A DNA stretch of 64,000 nt from Pyrinomonadaceae bacterium (GTDB lineage Bacteria; Acidobacteriota; Blastocatellia; Pyrinomonadales; Pyrinomonadaceae). The notes beneath the pieces are model-generated. The model was not told where the DNA came from. It made no database searches and saw nothing but the letters and a program-made list of their open reading frames with translations. The position numbers and the translations under genes were made by a program. How positions within the stretch are numbered: the first letter of the stretch is position 1; every line of letters begins with the position of its first letter. Of the stretch, positions 44,242-52,952 are shown piece by piece. The stretch lies in NCBI GenBank assembly GCA_030841085.1, contig JAVEDP010000020.1:62001-126000 (forward strand), read 5' to 3'.

Positions 44242-44246
44242 ACCGA

Positions 44247-45974
44247 CTACTGTTTTCTAATCACCCGCGAGTCGTCCAGAATCGCATTCTCAGGATCAAC
44301 AACCAAAGAGGTTGGAGCGAAGTCGAGCTTGATCTCTTCGACGGCATGTTTGCTCTTAGGCTCAATGACCAGGACCCGGTTGTTGTTGCCATTGACGATC
44401 CGAACGGTTACTGCATTGGGAAAAGCAGCTTCGGGTTGAGTTTGATCGAGCACCAGTCGCAGCCGTTTACTCTTAGCGGCCCAATTCCAAGTCAGCTCAT
44501 ACCGCGGATGGCCGGAGCCATAAACCCAGCGGGCAAAAAATTCCTTCAAATTCTTTCCGGAGGCTTTCTCTAGTGCCGCACATAAGTCTTCAGTCGAAGC
44601 AAGTGAGCCGCGATGGGCGTCGTAATAATCGCGAATGCCGCGAAAGAACTTCTCGTCGCCAAGCTCCTTGCGCAACATGTGCAGCACCCAGGCGCCTTTC
44701 TGATAATTGTTCGCGTTCAGTAGCCTAAACAAGTCTTCGGTTTCGGTATCATGAATCGGGATGCGGGTCGTTTTCTCAAAACTAAAATACGTATCCGCGG
44801 CCCGTTGCATGTAATCGTTGAAGCGCGCCTCGCCTTCATAGCGTTGGACCATTAAGCCGGCAAAGTAAGTTGCAAAGCCTTCGCTCAACCAAAGGTCTGA
44901 CCAGGTCGATTCCGTTACTGAATCGCCGAACCATTGATGCGCAATCTCGTGCGCCACAACTTCAACCAGACCCTGACGCACCTTGAAGACGTTGCTCAAA
45001 GGTCCGGCGACGTTTGAATCAAGCAACCGGTTCGGAAAAACAATCGCGCCGGAATTCTCCATGCCGCCAAAACGTGTGGCGCCCACAATCAACGCCAGCT
45101 TCTCGTATGGATACGGCGCGATCGTCTCACGGAAAAACGTCAGCGAAGGATTTGCGGCAGCGAAGCCAGACACGGCGTAAGCCTTATCAGGCAGCGGCAC
45201 GTAGTAACTCAACGGTGTGACGGGCACGTCTTGCATATTGATTTGAGCAAACTCGCCGACTGCGATAATCATGCAGTACGGCGGAATGGGCGCCGCCTCG
45301 GTGTAAGTCCAGGTGCGGGTAGCAGCCGATGAATTCTCAACCTGAGCGAGTTTGCCGTTCGCGACGACCAGGTCGCGCGCCGGCGCAGTAACCGTGAACC
45401 TGACCGCAGCCTTGGCTGAAGGATGATCGAAGCAGGGAATCCACTGGTGCACGCGGTCGGGCCAGTTGTCGCCGATCGCTGAAGGCTTGCCGGCTTTGTC
45501 TTTACCTAAAACCAAACCGTCCTTCGGCGTACCGTGATAGGAAACCAACACAATCGCACGCGCGTCGCGAGGCAAAGGCTTTGTGAGTTCAACTTTCAGC
45601 AAGCCTGGCGCTCGCGAAAATGGAGTCGCTGTTCCGTCTACCGTTATCGAGTCGACTGTGAGGTCACCAAAGTCAAGATCGATTAGTGAAACGTCGTTGA
45701 TGGCTTGGACCGTGATGGCAACTCGCGCGCTGGCGATCTCGCTCAGTTGATCATTGAACAGAAGCGTGATGTCGTAGTTGATAGGTTTCCAGGAATCGAT
45801 GTGACGCTCGCGGCGCGCACCGAGGGTGGAAGGCAGCGAAACGATAATTATAGACAGTGTCAGAGTTAAAAGTCTGACCCATCGGAAAAGAGCAGCCCTT
45901 GATTGTAGAAGTTCGATTCTGTCCACCATCATTTCCATCTGGAGCGAGATTGTCATTGAAACTCGGCGCCGCAC
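44247..45974 (-). CDS. M1 family metallopeptidase (aminopeptidase), exported
   Basis: 575 residues. A membrane or signal helix lies at about 31-52 (LLTLTLSIIIVSLPSTLGA). The zinc site is complete: H342-E-x-x-H346 (HEIAHQWFGD) followed after 18 residues by E365 (WLSEGFATY). The exopeptidase motif is FGGMENSGAIVF, which is the GAMEN variant GGMEN. The N-terminal beta domain (about 55-230) is typical. M1 enzymes cut N-terminal residues from peptides with one zinc. The C-terminal helical domain seen in long forms is absent, so this is a short, two- to three-domain member. The start is uncertain; ATGs at 45956, 45938 and 45932 are alternatives. Confidence 0.9.
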   Translation of the reverse strand: MRRRVSMTISLQMEMMVDRIELLQSRAALFRWVRLLTLTLSIIIVSLPSTLGARRERHIDSWKPINYDITLLFNDQLSEIASARVAITVQAINDVSLIDLDFGDLTVDSITVDGTATPFSRAPGLLKVELTKPLPRDARAIVLVSYHGTPKDGLVLGKDKAGKPSAIGDNWPDRVHQWIPCFDHPSAKAAVRFTVTAPARDLVVANGKLAQVENSSAATRTWTYTEAAPIPPYCMIIAVGEFAQINMQDVPVTPLSYYVPLPDKAYAVSGFAAANPSLTFFRETIAPYPYEKLALIVGATRFGGMENSGAIVFPNRLLDSNVAGPLSNVFKVRQGLVEVVAHEIAHQWFGDSVTESTWSDLWLSEGFATYFAGLMVQRYEGEARFNDYMQRAADTYFSFEKTTRIPIHDTETEDLFRLLNANNYQKGAWVLHMLRKELGDEKFFRGIRDYYDAHRGSLASTEDLCAALEKASGKNLKEFFARWVYGSGHPRYELTWNWAAKSKRLRLVLDQTQPEAAFPNAVTVRIVNGNNNRVLVIEPKSKHAVEEIKLDFAPTSLVVDPENAILDDSRVIRKQ

Positions 45975-45992
45975 CCGGTGCTTCGCCGCAGC

Positions 45993-46117
45993 GCGGCGAG
46001 ATGTTTATAGACTTGAGTTCTCTCCAAAGCTCTTTCCTCGGCGAATTGGAAGGCTGCCTTCTAATTCGCCGAGGAAGCCGCACGCTATGCCATTAAGACC
46101 TATAAACATTCGGCGCC
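45993..46117. repeat. Long palindromic element upstream of the M1 peptidase
   Basis: A central 14-bp perfect stem, TTCCTCGGCGAATT (46034-46047) / AATTCGCCGAGGAA (46063-46076), with a further inner GAAGG / CCTTC stem. Outer arms ATGTTTATAG (46001-46010) and CTATAAACAT (46100-46109) also pair. It is MITE-like and lies just outside the peptidase start. Confidence 0.8.
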
Positions 46118-46183
46118 TACAGCGCTCGCGATTCATGAGGGGCATTACTTCTTTCAGTTGCGGGAATTTTGTTCAACTACTAT

Positions 46184-46540
46184 TTACCGAATTCCCAACA
46201 ACAACAATGCCGAGCGATCCGAAACTTTCCTTTCCGACTCCAACCACTTGCGATAGCCGGCAAGCTCCTCGTCCTGCACGGGTCGATTACCGAGCCGGGC
46301 CGCCGGCGTCCGCTCAAATGCGCGATCAGTTAATGCCATGTGCGCGTTGCGAATCTTGAGCGGGCCCGGACCTGCAAGTGCGCGCTCCGCTGATTCCACG
46401 TCAGGAAAGAACTCGTCATAGGCGAGCAAATGCCAGACAGTCTCTGCGCCGTCACCTTCCACCGCGATAACGCGCAACAAACCGAGTGCACTCTCGAGTT
46501 GAAAAACCAAGTCGTCGCCGGCTGCAAATTGTTGTGTCAT
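46184..46540 (-). CDS. Conserved-looking protein of unknown function
   Basis: 118 residues, soluble, no signal peptide. It reads as a compact mixed domain: FAAGDDLVFQLESALGLLRVIAVEGDG, quoted in part, then WHLLAYDEFFPDVESAERAL and a C-terminal helix ELAGYRKWLESERK. Composition is that of a real protein. I do not recognise a family. It stands alone upstream of the palindromic element. Confidence 0.6.
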   Translation of the reverse strand: MTQQFAAGDDLVFQLESALGLLRVIAVEGDGAETVWHLLAYDEFFPDVESAERALAGPGPLKIRNAHMALTDRAFERTPAARLGNRPVQDEELAGYRKWLESERKVSDRSALLLLGIR

Positions 46541-46655
46541 GATTGCTCAATGCGATGTTACGAAACCAAAACGGTAACCGCAAAGTCACGAACGATTCTG
46601 CCGAATTGAAATACTTTCATTGCAAATGGGCAAACGCAAAACTAGAATCTTTCGA

Positions 46656-46731
46656 GTAGTTCAGAGTCCAAAGCTTGAGCTTGTGTAGTCGGTCACGAAA
46701 AACACAATCTGAAGATTGAACTCTTAACTAC
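46656..46731. repeat. Imperfect inverted repeat of about 30-base arms
   Basis: Arms 46656-46686 and 46702-46731 share the GTAGTT-AGAGT and TTGTGT ends in inverted order with several mismatches. It lies 10 bases before the J-domain gene. Confidence 0.55.
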
Positions 46732-46740
46732 ACCACCTGC

Positions 46741-47292
46741 ATGAGCGAGTTTAGCGCAAACAAAGACTACTATGACATTCTCGATGCGCACGAAAGTGAC
46801 TCGCGTCGCGAGCTTGAGCGCCAATACAAGCGCCTGGCCGCGCGCCGCCATCCGGACAAGGGCGGCAGTGAAGAGGAAATGAAGTCGCTGAACGAAGCAT
46901 ACCGCGTGCTGCGAAATGAAGAGACGCGCCGCCTGTATGATGCCGAGCGCGTGGCCCGACCCGTTGCGGTCATTCCCGCATCGTCGCCAACGGCGGCGGA
47001 CGTTGGTGTGCTGGGCCACGGCCTGAGCGCGCTGCTGTGTTTGCTCGTTGGTTTGTTTTTATTGGTCCTGGTGCGGCTGCAGTGGATTTGGTTTCTATGG
47101 CCGCTCGCAATTCTCGCCGTGCTCGTAATTCTGTTCGGAGTCGTAATGGCACGTAGCGCTATGCGCTCGATGAATAGATCGCTGTCAAAGTCAAACCCTT
47201 TGCGACGGCACACGCGCCTGCAAGAGGCAATGTTCTGGAGTGCGGTTGCGGGCGGCGGCTATGGCATCTATCTTCTTTTGACTTCCGTGTAG
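46741..47292 (+). CDS. J-domain protein with membrane segments
   Basis: 183 residues. An N-terminal J domain (about 8-65) has KDYYDILDAHESDSRRELERQYKRL in part and the key H37-P-D39 loop (RRHPDKGG), so it can stimulate an Hsp70 (DnaK) ATPase. Two adjacent hydrophobic helices (about 97-145) follow, then a short basic part and a weaker hydrophobic C-terminus. It lacks the zinc-finger and substrate domains of DnaJ, so it is a class C, membrane-tethered co-chaperone by architecture. Confidence 0.85.
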   Translation: MSEFSANKDYYDILDAHESDSRRELERQYKRLAARRHPDKGGSEEEMKSLNEAYRVLRNEETRRLYDAERVARPVAVIPASSPTAADVGVLGHGLSALLCLLVGLFLLVLVRLQWIWFLWPLAILAVLVILFGVVMARSAMRSMNRSLSKSNPLRRHTRLQEAMFWSAVAGGGYGIYLLLTSV

Positions 47293-47303
47293 GTAACAGT
47301 TAA

Positions 47304-47714
47304 ATGGCGACCGCGCTCGGCGAAATTAATACAATGCAAATCTCGGGTTTGGAATTTTTGTTTCTCGAAGTGAACAACCTCGAAGAGTCCGTTGCTTTCT
47401 ATCGGGACTCGTTAGGCTTTGAAGTCAGCAAACACAGTCCGGAGTCGGAACCGCCAATGGCGACGATCGAGGCCGGCAACTTAAAAATTTCCCTGGCGCA
47501 GCATCTGGAAACGATGTTGAAGCGCGGGCGCGGTGTTAGTTTTTTTATAGGAGTGAGTGACGTCGATGATTACTATAATCAGTTGCGCGCAAAAGGCGTC
47601 GAGGTTTACCCACCCGCTGATGAGGGCTGGGGCGGGCGGTTCATAACGCTGCAGGATCCAGACAAGTATCGACTTTTCTTTGTTACCTGGGGTGATGACC
47701 GTCGCGATCGTTGA
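47304..47714 (+). CDS. VOC superfamily (glyoxalase/dioxygenase-like) protein
   Basis: 136 residues. The beta-alpha-beta-beta-beta modules are clear: FLFLEVNNLEESVAFYRDSLGFEV and the second-half VSFFIGVSDVDDYYNQLRAKGVEV, with FITLQDPDKYRLFFV at the end (each quoted in part). The superfamily covers glyoxalases, dioxygenases and antibiotic-binding proteins, so the reaction cannot be named. The ATG at 47334 is an equally good start. Confidence 0.82.
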   Translation: MATALGEINTMQISGLEFLFLEVNNLEESVAFYRDSLGFEVSKHSPESEPPMATIEAGNLKISLAQHLETMLKRGRGVSFFIGVSDVDDYYNQLRAKGVEVYPPADEGWGGRFITLQDPDKYRLFFVTWGDDRRDR

Positions 47715-47740
47715 TATTTGCGCCATTTACGGGAGGACGA

Positions 47741-47956
47741 ATGGAACGACAACACACTGAAAATTTGTTTCGCCGTTATAAGGGCCAACTCGTAAACGTG
47801 AAGACGGTTTCCACCGGCATTTACAAAGGGCGAGTCGGCGAGATCACGAACGACTATGTCGCGCTCACCGATCGCGATGGCGCAGACGAGACGCAAACAT
47901 TCATATTTTTCACCGCGATTGAATCAATTGTTATTGAGGCTGCGGCCGCTCCTTAG
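47741..47956 (+). CDS. Small Sm-like protein of unknown function
   Basis: 71 residues from the ATG at 47741, which has GGGAGG 4 bases upstream. LVNVKTVSTGIYKGRVGEIT and DYVALTDRDG, followed by FIFFTAIESIVI, read as five short strands and resemble the Sm/LSm-like fold (by eye). It may bind RNA or another protein. It starts 26 bases after the VOC gene, so co-transcription is likely. Confidence 0.7.
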   Translation: MERQHTENLFRRYKGQLVNVKTVSTGIYKGRVGEITNDYVALTDRDGADETQTFIFFTAIESIVIEAAAAP

Positions 47957-48021
47957 TTGAACTCGCCAAATAAAATCGAATCTGCTAAGCTCTGTTGCAT
48001 CGATAGGACAGAATTGCAGTC

Positions 48022-49065
48022 ATGCATTCGATTAAAAATCCTCCCAACCCGTGGTTGACGCATTCGGTGGAGTGGCTCGGCGAGCCGCCGGAAGCGAAGC
48101 TCGAAGTCTTTGAAGAGACTGAGACGCGAAAAATAATCACGCACAACGACAGTCCCGACGTGGGCTTTGACTATACGATCAACTGCTACCGCGGCTGCAT
48201 TCATGGTTGCACTTACTGTTTCTCGCGGCCGACCCATGAATATCTCGGCTACGGCGCCGGCACCGACTTTGATCGCAAAATCGTTGTCAAGGTCAATGCG
48301 CCGCAATTGCTGCGCAAGGAACTGATGCGGCCCTCGTGGAAAGGCGACGAGATCGTTTTCTCCTTCACATCCGATCCGTACATTCCACTCGAGGCCCATT
48401 ACAAATTGACGCGCCAGTGTTTGGAAATTTGCGCTGAGTTTTGCAATCCGGTTGGCGTGATTACCAAGTCGGCATTGATTCGCCGCGACATCGACGTGTT
48501 GCAACGACTAACCCGCGAGGCGAAAGTTTCCGTGTTCTTCACCATTCCGTTTACCGATCGCGAAGCCGCGCGAGCAGTTGAACCTTACGCGCCTTTGCCT
48601 GATGCGCGCTTTCACGCGATGGCTGACCTGGCCGCTGCGGGCATCACGGTGGGCCTCGGCATTGCGCCAATCATTCCCGGCTTGACGACGGATATTCCTG
48701 AACTGCTCGAACGCGCCAAAGAAGCCGGCGCAACGATGGCGTTCGTAAACATGCTGCGTTTGCCCGGCAGCGTCGCGCCGTATTTTGAAGAACAATTGCG
48801 CGCGAAACTACCGACGAAAGCGGATCGCATCATGAACCGCGTACGCGAAGCGCGCGACGGCAAGTTAAACTCCGCGGTCTTCGGCGAACGCATGCGCGGC
48901 AAGGGGGAATATTGGGAGGCAATCCACAGGCTCTTCAAGATTCACTCAGAACGGCTTGGCTTTAAACAAAAAGTCAGCGCGCGCAGATGCAGCGCATACA
49001 ACTTTCCGCAGACCTACATCGCAAGCAAATCTTTTCGGTTAACGACGCCCGCCGTATCTGTTTGA
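48022..49065 (+). CDS. PA0069-family radical SAM protein
   Basis: 347 residues. The iron-sulphur motif is C59-x3-C63-x2-C66 (CIHGCTYCF), preceded by YTINCYRG and followed by [15 protein letters not shown], the pattern of the PA0069/Rv2578c group, which is related to spore photoproduct lyase. Other family marks are [12 protein letters not shown] and [14 protein letters not shown]. The function of the family is not established; DNA repair is often suggested. The gene is monocistronic by spacing. Confidence 0.88.
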   Translation: MHSIKNPPNPWLTHSVEWLGEPPEAKLEVFEETETRKIITHNDSPDVGFDYTINCYRGCIHGCTYCFSRPTHEYLGYGAGTDFDRKIVVKVNAPQLLRKELMRPSWKGDEIVFSFTSDPYIPLEAHYKLTRQCLEICAEFCNPVGVITKSALIRRDIDVLQRLTREAKVSVFFTIPFTDREAARAVEPYAPLPDARFHAMADLAAAGITVGLGIAPIIPGLTTDIPELLERAKEAGATMAFVNMLRLPGSVAPYFEEQLRAKLPTKADRIMNRVREARDGKLNSAVFGERMRGKGEYWEAIHRLFKIHSERLGFKQKVSARRCSAYNFPQTYIASKSFRLTTPAVSV

Positions 49066-49092
49066 CTAAATAATGTAGCGAGGACAAGCGCA

Positions 49093-50124
49093 ATGTCATT
49101 GGTAGACGCAAAGAGAAGGAGTAGTCGGATGTTCATGTTTTATCTTTTCGCCCTCGCGCTTGCGGTGTTTGCCGCTTGGCTCTATGGACGTTCAACGGAT
49201 CGGGTAATCGCTGAAACCAACAAAGAAACTGAGGTTGTTAAGAATGAAAACTTGAAGTTACGAAGAGACCTGGACGCCGAGACAGGGAAAGTTGCGGGAC
49301 TGCAAAAAGACGCCGCTGAAGCTCAAAGGCTACTCTCCGAGCAACAAGGCAAGACGGCAAAGCTTGAGCAAGATGCCGCTGATGCTAAGACCGCTTTGTC
49401 CCTCCAAGAAGAACGAGCAGCACGCGCTGAAAGCCAATTAGCCGGATTACAGAAAGACGCCGCCGACTCTAAAGCTGCGCAGCAACGGGTAGAAATTGAC
49501 TTGGCTAACGCAAGAACGGAGGCGGCGAAGGCAATCGAAAACGAGCGGGCTACTAGATTAAAGCTTGAGGAATCGCTTGAACCTTGGGTAATTACGATAA
49601 CGCAGCACTCGGTTGCAGAATTAAGACTCTTTTCTGGCACGCATATAATAATTTCGGTTGCGGATGACCCGGAAGCGCGCGATTTAGCGCAACAATTAGT
49701 GACCGCTCTTGGTCCGTCAGAGTGGCAGATCAAGATGACCAACCAGCCTTTGGATGGCGTATTTATGCAGGGAGTAAGATTATTAACCCGAACAGCCGGA
49801 AGACCAGACGATGCGCCAGCGCCTGCCGCAGAATTGTTAGCGATCCAGCTAAGAGATAACCATATACAAGCTGTACACCACGGCGCATTAGACGTATGGC
49901 CGAGATCCGTTCCTAATGATTGGGTAATTATCAGTATTGGCCGTCGTCCGAGTCCGTATTTTGATGCAAAGCGCGAGAGGGAATGGATAAATACCCTTCC
50001 TGAAGACGTGCGGAAGAAATTTGAGCGAGTTGAGGATGAAAGGGAGCGAACAGACAAGATACGGCGTGAGTACGACCAAGAACAGCGTCGCCGAATAATC
50101 GGGGATGCAATACAGAGACCGTGA
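49093..50124 (+). CDS. Membrane-anchored coiled-coil protein of unknown function
   Basis: 343 residues. One membrane helix (about 16-34, MFYLFALALAVFAAWLYG), then a long coiled coil (about 40-165) with repeated LQKDAAEAQ, LEQDAADAK and LQKDAADSK units. A C-terminal domain (about 165-343) has ITQHSVAELRLFSGTHIIISV and MQGVRLLTRTAGRPDDAPAPA. The start is supported by GAGGAC upstream. The base composition looks more AT-rich than its neighbours, hinting at later acquisition (by eye). I do not recognise the C-terminal domain. Confidence 0.75.
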   Translation: MSLVDAKRRSSRMFMFYLFALALAVFAAWLYGRSTDRVIAETNKETEVVKNENLKLRRDLDAETGKVAGLQKDAAEAQRLLSEQQGKTAKLEQDAADAKTALSLQEERAARAESQLAGLQKDAADSKAAQQRVEIDLANARTEAAKAIENERATRLKLEESLEPWVITITQHSVAELRLFSGTHIIISVADDPEARDLAQQLVTALGPSEWQIKMTNQPLDGVFMQGVRLLTRTAGRPDDAPAPAAELLAIQLRDNHIQAVHHGALDVWPRSVPNDWVIISIGRRPSPYFDAKREREWINTLPEDVRKKFERVEDERERTDKIRREYDQEQRRRIIGDAIQRP

Positions 50125-50257
50125 GGCGCACGGTCACACTGCGCAAACTGTACCACTACCCACTAGAGACAGAAATTGCCTCTTTATCTATAATGGCATC
50201 CGATCCAGTCGACCGCGTTCGCTACAAATAAGTTTTCGAACCAATTGAGGTGACAGC

Positions 50258-50533
50258 GTGGAAAATTTTGTTTTAGTCACAGACTTTGAAGGCCACTCGA
50301 CGATCGTCAACTTCGATAACGTGAAATTTGTTAACTACTACGCAACCGCTGAGCCCGGGGTTGAGTTTCATTTTATCGACGGCACGACGCTAATCGTGTC
50401 GAAGCAGGAAGAGGAGACGCAGCGGGTATGGGCACTGTTGAAAAGTCGAGTCTTAAAAGATCAGCCATCAGGGCCAGTCGATTTCGTAAGTAGTGGGGAG
50501 AAGTTAGCGAGTGCGAAGCTTCAGGGTTTCTAA
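50258..50533 (+). CDS. Small soluble protein of unknown function (possible paralogue of the next gene)
   Basis: 91 residues, GTG start with TTGAGG upstream. The core IVNFDNVKFVNYYATAEPGV, then EFHFIDGTTLIVSK and RVWALLK is a small beta-rich domain with a final helix. The next protein has the same order (FNVHQVVRAQF, LKIWFTSD, FVWAYLK), so the two may be paralogues. No family recognised. Confidence 0.65.
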   Translation: MENFVLVTDFEGHSTIVNFDNVKFVNYYATAEPGVEFHFIDGTTLIVSKQEEETQRVWALLKSRVLKDQPSGPVDFVSSGEKLASAKLQGF

Positions 50534-50562
50534 GGCCAACGCCTGGCACGGGAGGTACTCGC

Positions 50563-50796
50563 ATGGAGGACGACGACAGACCGCTCTTCACCATTGGAAA
50601 TCAAATGTTCAATGTTCACCAGGTGGTGCGAGCGCAGTTTTCCCCGCCGGGCGATGTCTTAAAGATTTGGTTCACTTCCGATGCTGGCTTGAAAGGCAAG
50701 CCGCTGGTTTTTAGAGGAAAACAGGGTGACTTCGTTTGGGCGTATCTGAAAACCTGCAGTGATGATTCGAAAGAGTTAATGCTTCTAACGAAATGA
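50563..50796 (+). CDS. Small soluble protein of unknown function
   Basis: 77 residues, ATG with GGGAGG upstream. FTIGNQMFNVHQVVRAQFSP and the ending GDFVWAYLKTC give a short beta domain plus helix like the preceding protein. The two genes are 29 bases apart and probably co-transcribed. No family recognised. Confidence 0.65.
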   Translation: MEDDDRPLFTIGNQMFNVHQVVRAQFSPPGDVLKIWFTSDAGLKGKPLVFRGKQGDFVWAYLKTCSDDSKELMLLTK

Positions 50797-50894
50797 AATC
50801 GAGCGCCAAAAAGTTGACAATGGCGTTGTCCCGGTTTCCCAGTACAAACGCTCAAATGCCTACATTTGCAGGGCGGAAGTAATGGAGGCTCCCC

Positions 50895-51320
50895 ATGATG
50901 TTAGTGAGACATGTGATACGTGATCGCGAGCCCTATTCGTTGAATGCGTCGGCTTCAGTTCAGGACGCGGCGGAGTTTATGGCGGCGCGCAACGTTGGCG
51001 CGGTTTGCGTGGTCGATGACAGCGGCAAATTGTTGGGCGTGTTTTCCGAGCGTGATGTACTACGCCGCGTAGTCGTGTTGCAGCGCGATCCCTCCTCGGT
51101 GAAAGTGGGCGACGTTACCAGCGAACTGCGCGCGGTCATTAACTGTGACGAAACTCCGCACCAGGCTCTCGAGCGCATGGAACTGATCGGCACGCGCCAC
51201 CTGCCGGTGGTTGACGGTGAACGTTGGGTCGGCATGCTTTCAATGCGCGATCTAATGCGAGTCGAGTTGAGCGAGCAGGGCGACGAAATCAAGTTGCTGC
51301 ACGAATACATTCAAACTTAG
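50895..51320 (+). CDS. Tandem CBS domain protein
   Basis: 141 residues, ATG with GGAGG upstream. Two CBS repeats: about 12-70 (DAAEFMAARNVGAVCVVDDSG then LGVFSERDVLRRVV) and about 78-135 (DETPHQALERMELIGTRHLPVVDGE then VGMLSMRDLM). Paired CBS domains form a Bateman module that binds adenine nucleotides or SAM and regulates partner proteins. No partner domain is fused here. The sugar dehydrogenase gene follows after 53 bases. Confidence 0.92.
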   Translation: MMLVRHVIRDREPYSLNASASVQDAAEFMAARNVGAVCVVDDSGKLLGVFSERDVLRRVVVLQRDPSSVKVGDVTSELRAVINCDETPHQALERMELIGTRHLPVVDGERWVGMLSMRDLMRVELSEQGDEIKLLHEYIQT

Positions 51321-51373
51321 TTGGCAATCGCCACCCGCAACCACGCAAAATCAGAGCTTTAAAGGAAAAAGCA

Positions 51374-52552
51374 ATGAAACGAATTCTGTTTGCCGGCTTC
51401 TGTGCACTCGTCATTCTTGCTTACGCCTGTGGCCATCCGCCGCCGGGGCGCGGCGCGGGCGAAGTCGAATCCACTTCCTCACAACCCGAACAGACTCAGA
51501 CTGCCGCACAAGGCGCAGTACAATTTCGCATTGAGACTGTCGTTAGCGGACTCGAGGTGCCGTGGTCCATTGTTTGGGCGCCGGACGGTCGCATGATTTT
51601 CACTGAGCGGCCGGGCCGTGTGCGCGTCTTCGAAAATGGCAAGTTGCGACCGCAGCCGTTGTTTGTTGTTCCGGATGTCGAGCCTGGCGGCGAAAGCGGC
51701 CTAATGAGCGTCGCGCTGCATCCGCAGTTCGCTTCCAACCACTGGCTCTATCTCTCGTACGCCTACAAAGGTGATGGCCAGCGCGTGCGCGTCGTGCGTT
51801 ATCGCGAAACCGAGGGCGGCCTAACTGATCGCAAGGTGATCATTGAGAACATTCCCGCTGCGCAGTTTCATGCCGGCTGCCGCCTTCGCTTTGGACCAGA
51901 CGGGAAACTTTATGTCACCACTGGAGATGCCACCGAGCGCGAGTTGGCGCAACGATTGGATTCACTCGCTGGAAAAACATTGAGACTGAACGACGATGGC
52001 ACGGTTCCCGCAGACAATCCCTTTATCAGTCAGGCCAACGCGCGTCCCGAGATTTGGACCTACGGCAATCGCAACGGGCAGGGAATCGATTTTCAACCTG
52101 GCACAAATCTTTGTTTCGAGACCGAGCATGGTCCAAGTGGCTTTGATGGACCAGGCGGCGGCGATGAAGTGAACATTCTTGAAAAGGGAAAGAACTATGG
52201 CTGGCCCGTGATACATCACACCGCAACCCGCGCCGGCATGGAGTCACCTCTGCTGGAGTACACACCTGCATGCGCGCCCGCCAGCGGAATGTTTTATCGC
52301 GGGAGCGCATTCCCACAGTTCAAGGGAAATTTCTTTTTCGGTTGCTTGAGGGGCACGCGGCTGATTCGCGTCGTGCTTGATGGGCGTCGCGTTGTAAGTC
52401 AGGAAAATCTACTTTCCGGCAAGTACGGCCGCATTCGCGACGTGGCGGAAGGGCCCGACGGCAACCTCTACTTCTCGACCTCGAACCGTGATGGCCGCGG
52501 TTCGCCTGCAAACGATGACGATCGCATCATTCGGCTTACACCCACCAAATAA
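51374..52552 (+). CDS. PQQ-dependent sugar dehydrogenase-like protein, exported
   Basis: 392 residues from the ATG at 51374, chosen for AAAGGAAAAAG and for the signal peptide (ILFAGFCALVILAYACG) whose cysteine may be lipidated. The six-bladed propeller of the glucose/sorbosone dehydrogenase family follows: VVSGLEVPWSIVWAPDGRMIF in part, GLMSVALHPQF, FGPDGKLYVTTGDA, LRLNDDGTVPADNPF, YGNRNGQGIDF and EHGPSGFDGPGGGDEVN. Homologues oxidise aldose sugars in the periplasm with PQQ and calcium. The same fold occurs inside the giant protein at 25242-31043. No PQQ synthesis genes are in the window. Confidence 0.9.
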   Translation: MKRILFAGFCALVILAYACGHPPPGRGAGEVESTSSQPEQTQTAAQGAVQFRIETVVSGLEVPWSIVWAPDGRMIFTERPGRVRVFENGKLRPQPLFVVPDVEPGGESGLMSVALHPQFASNHWLYLSYAYKGDGQRVRVVRYRETEGGLTDRKVIIENIPAAQFHAGCRLRFGPDGKLYVTTGDATERELAQRLDSLAGKTLRLNDDGTVPADNPFISQANARPEIWTYGNRNGQGIDFQPGTNLCFETEHGPSGFDGPGGGDEVNILEKGKNYGWPVIHHTATRAGMESPLLEYTPACAPASGMFYRGSAFPQFKGNFFFGCLRGTRLIRVVLDGRRVVSQENLLSGKYGRIRDVAEGPDGNLYFSTSNRDGRGSPANDDDRIIRLTPTK

Positions 52553-52570
52553 AGCGAAACGAAAGCAGCC

Positions 52571-52948
52571 ATGAACTTAGTTCTTAGCAAAACAGCGCTT
52601 GCAGCAACACTAGTTGTGCTGATTGGTATCTGCGCTTTAGTCGCCTCAGCCCAATCGGGACGCGGCTCAATGCATGGTTATGTCGGTTTCGAGGATCTTT
52701 CTTACCTCGAAGTCGCTGAGAAAAAAGTGCAGGCCACCATTGAATTGCGGGGTAACACAGAATTCAATCATGAACTCTATACGGCGAAAACGAACGAACA
52801 TGGCTCATACGACCTGAAGAGTATTCCAATGGGCCAATACGTGTTGAAAATCTCGTCACCGGGTTACCGCGACTACCAAACTGAGATTTACCTGCCGTCT
52901 GATTTCAATTGTAGTCTGGCGGTGATGCTGAAAAAGGAGAAACGTTAA
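52571..52948 (+). CDS. Secreted protein with carboxypeptidase-regulatory-like domain
   Basis: 125 residues. Signal peptide about 1-28 (LVVLIGICALVASAQS). The mature part is one beta-sandwich of the CarboxypepD_reg/DUF4198-like type: KKVQATIELRGNTEF, then NEHGSYDLKSIPMGQYVLKIS and SPGYRDYQTEIYLP. Such domains usually bind or stabilise surface proteins. It starts 18 bases after the sugar dehydrogenase gene and ends 4 bases before the aldolase gene, so the three are likely one transcript. Confidence 0.8.
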   Translation: MNLVLSKTALAATLVVLIGICALVASAQSGRGSMHGYVGFEDLSYLEVAEKKVQATIELRGNTEFNHELYTAKTNEHGSYDLKSIPMGQYVLKISSPGYRDYQTEIYLPSDFNCSLAVMLKKEKR

Positions 52949-52952
52949 CCGA

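Noticed and set aside
49323-50156. 277-codon open frame on the - strand
   Set aside because: Antisense to the coiled-coil protein, which has a ribosome site, membrane helix and heptad pattern; the antisense product is Ser/Cys-rich without features.
51224-51373. Longer start for the sugar dehydrogenase
   Set aside because: It overlaps the CBS gene and places 50 basic residues before a clean signal peptide that starts at 51374 with a good ribosome site.
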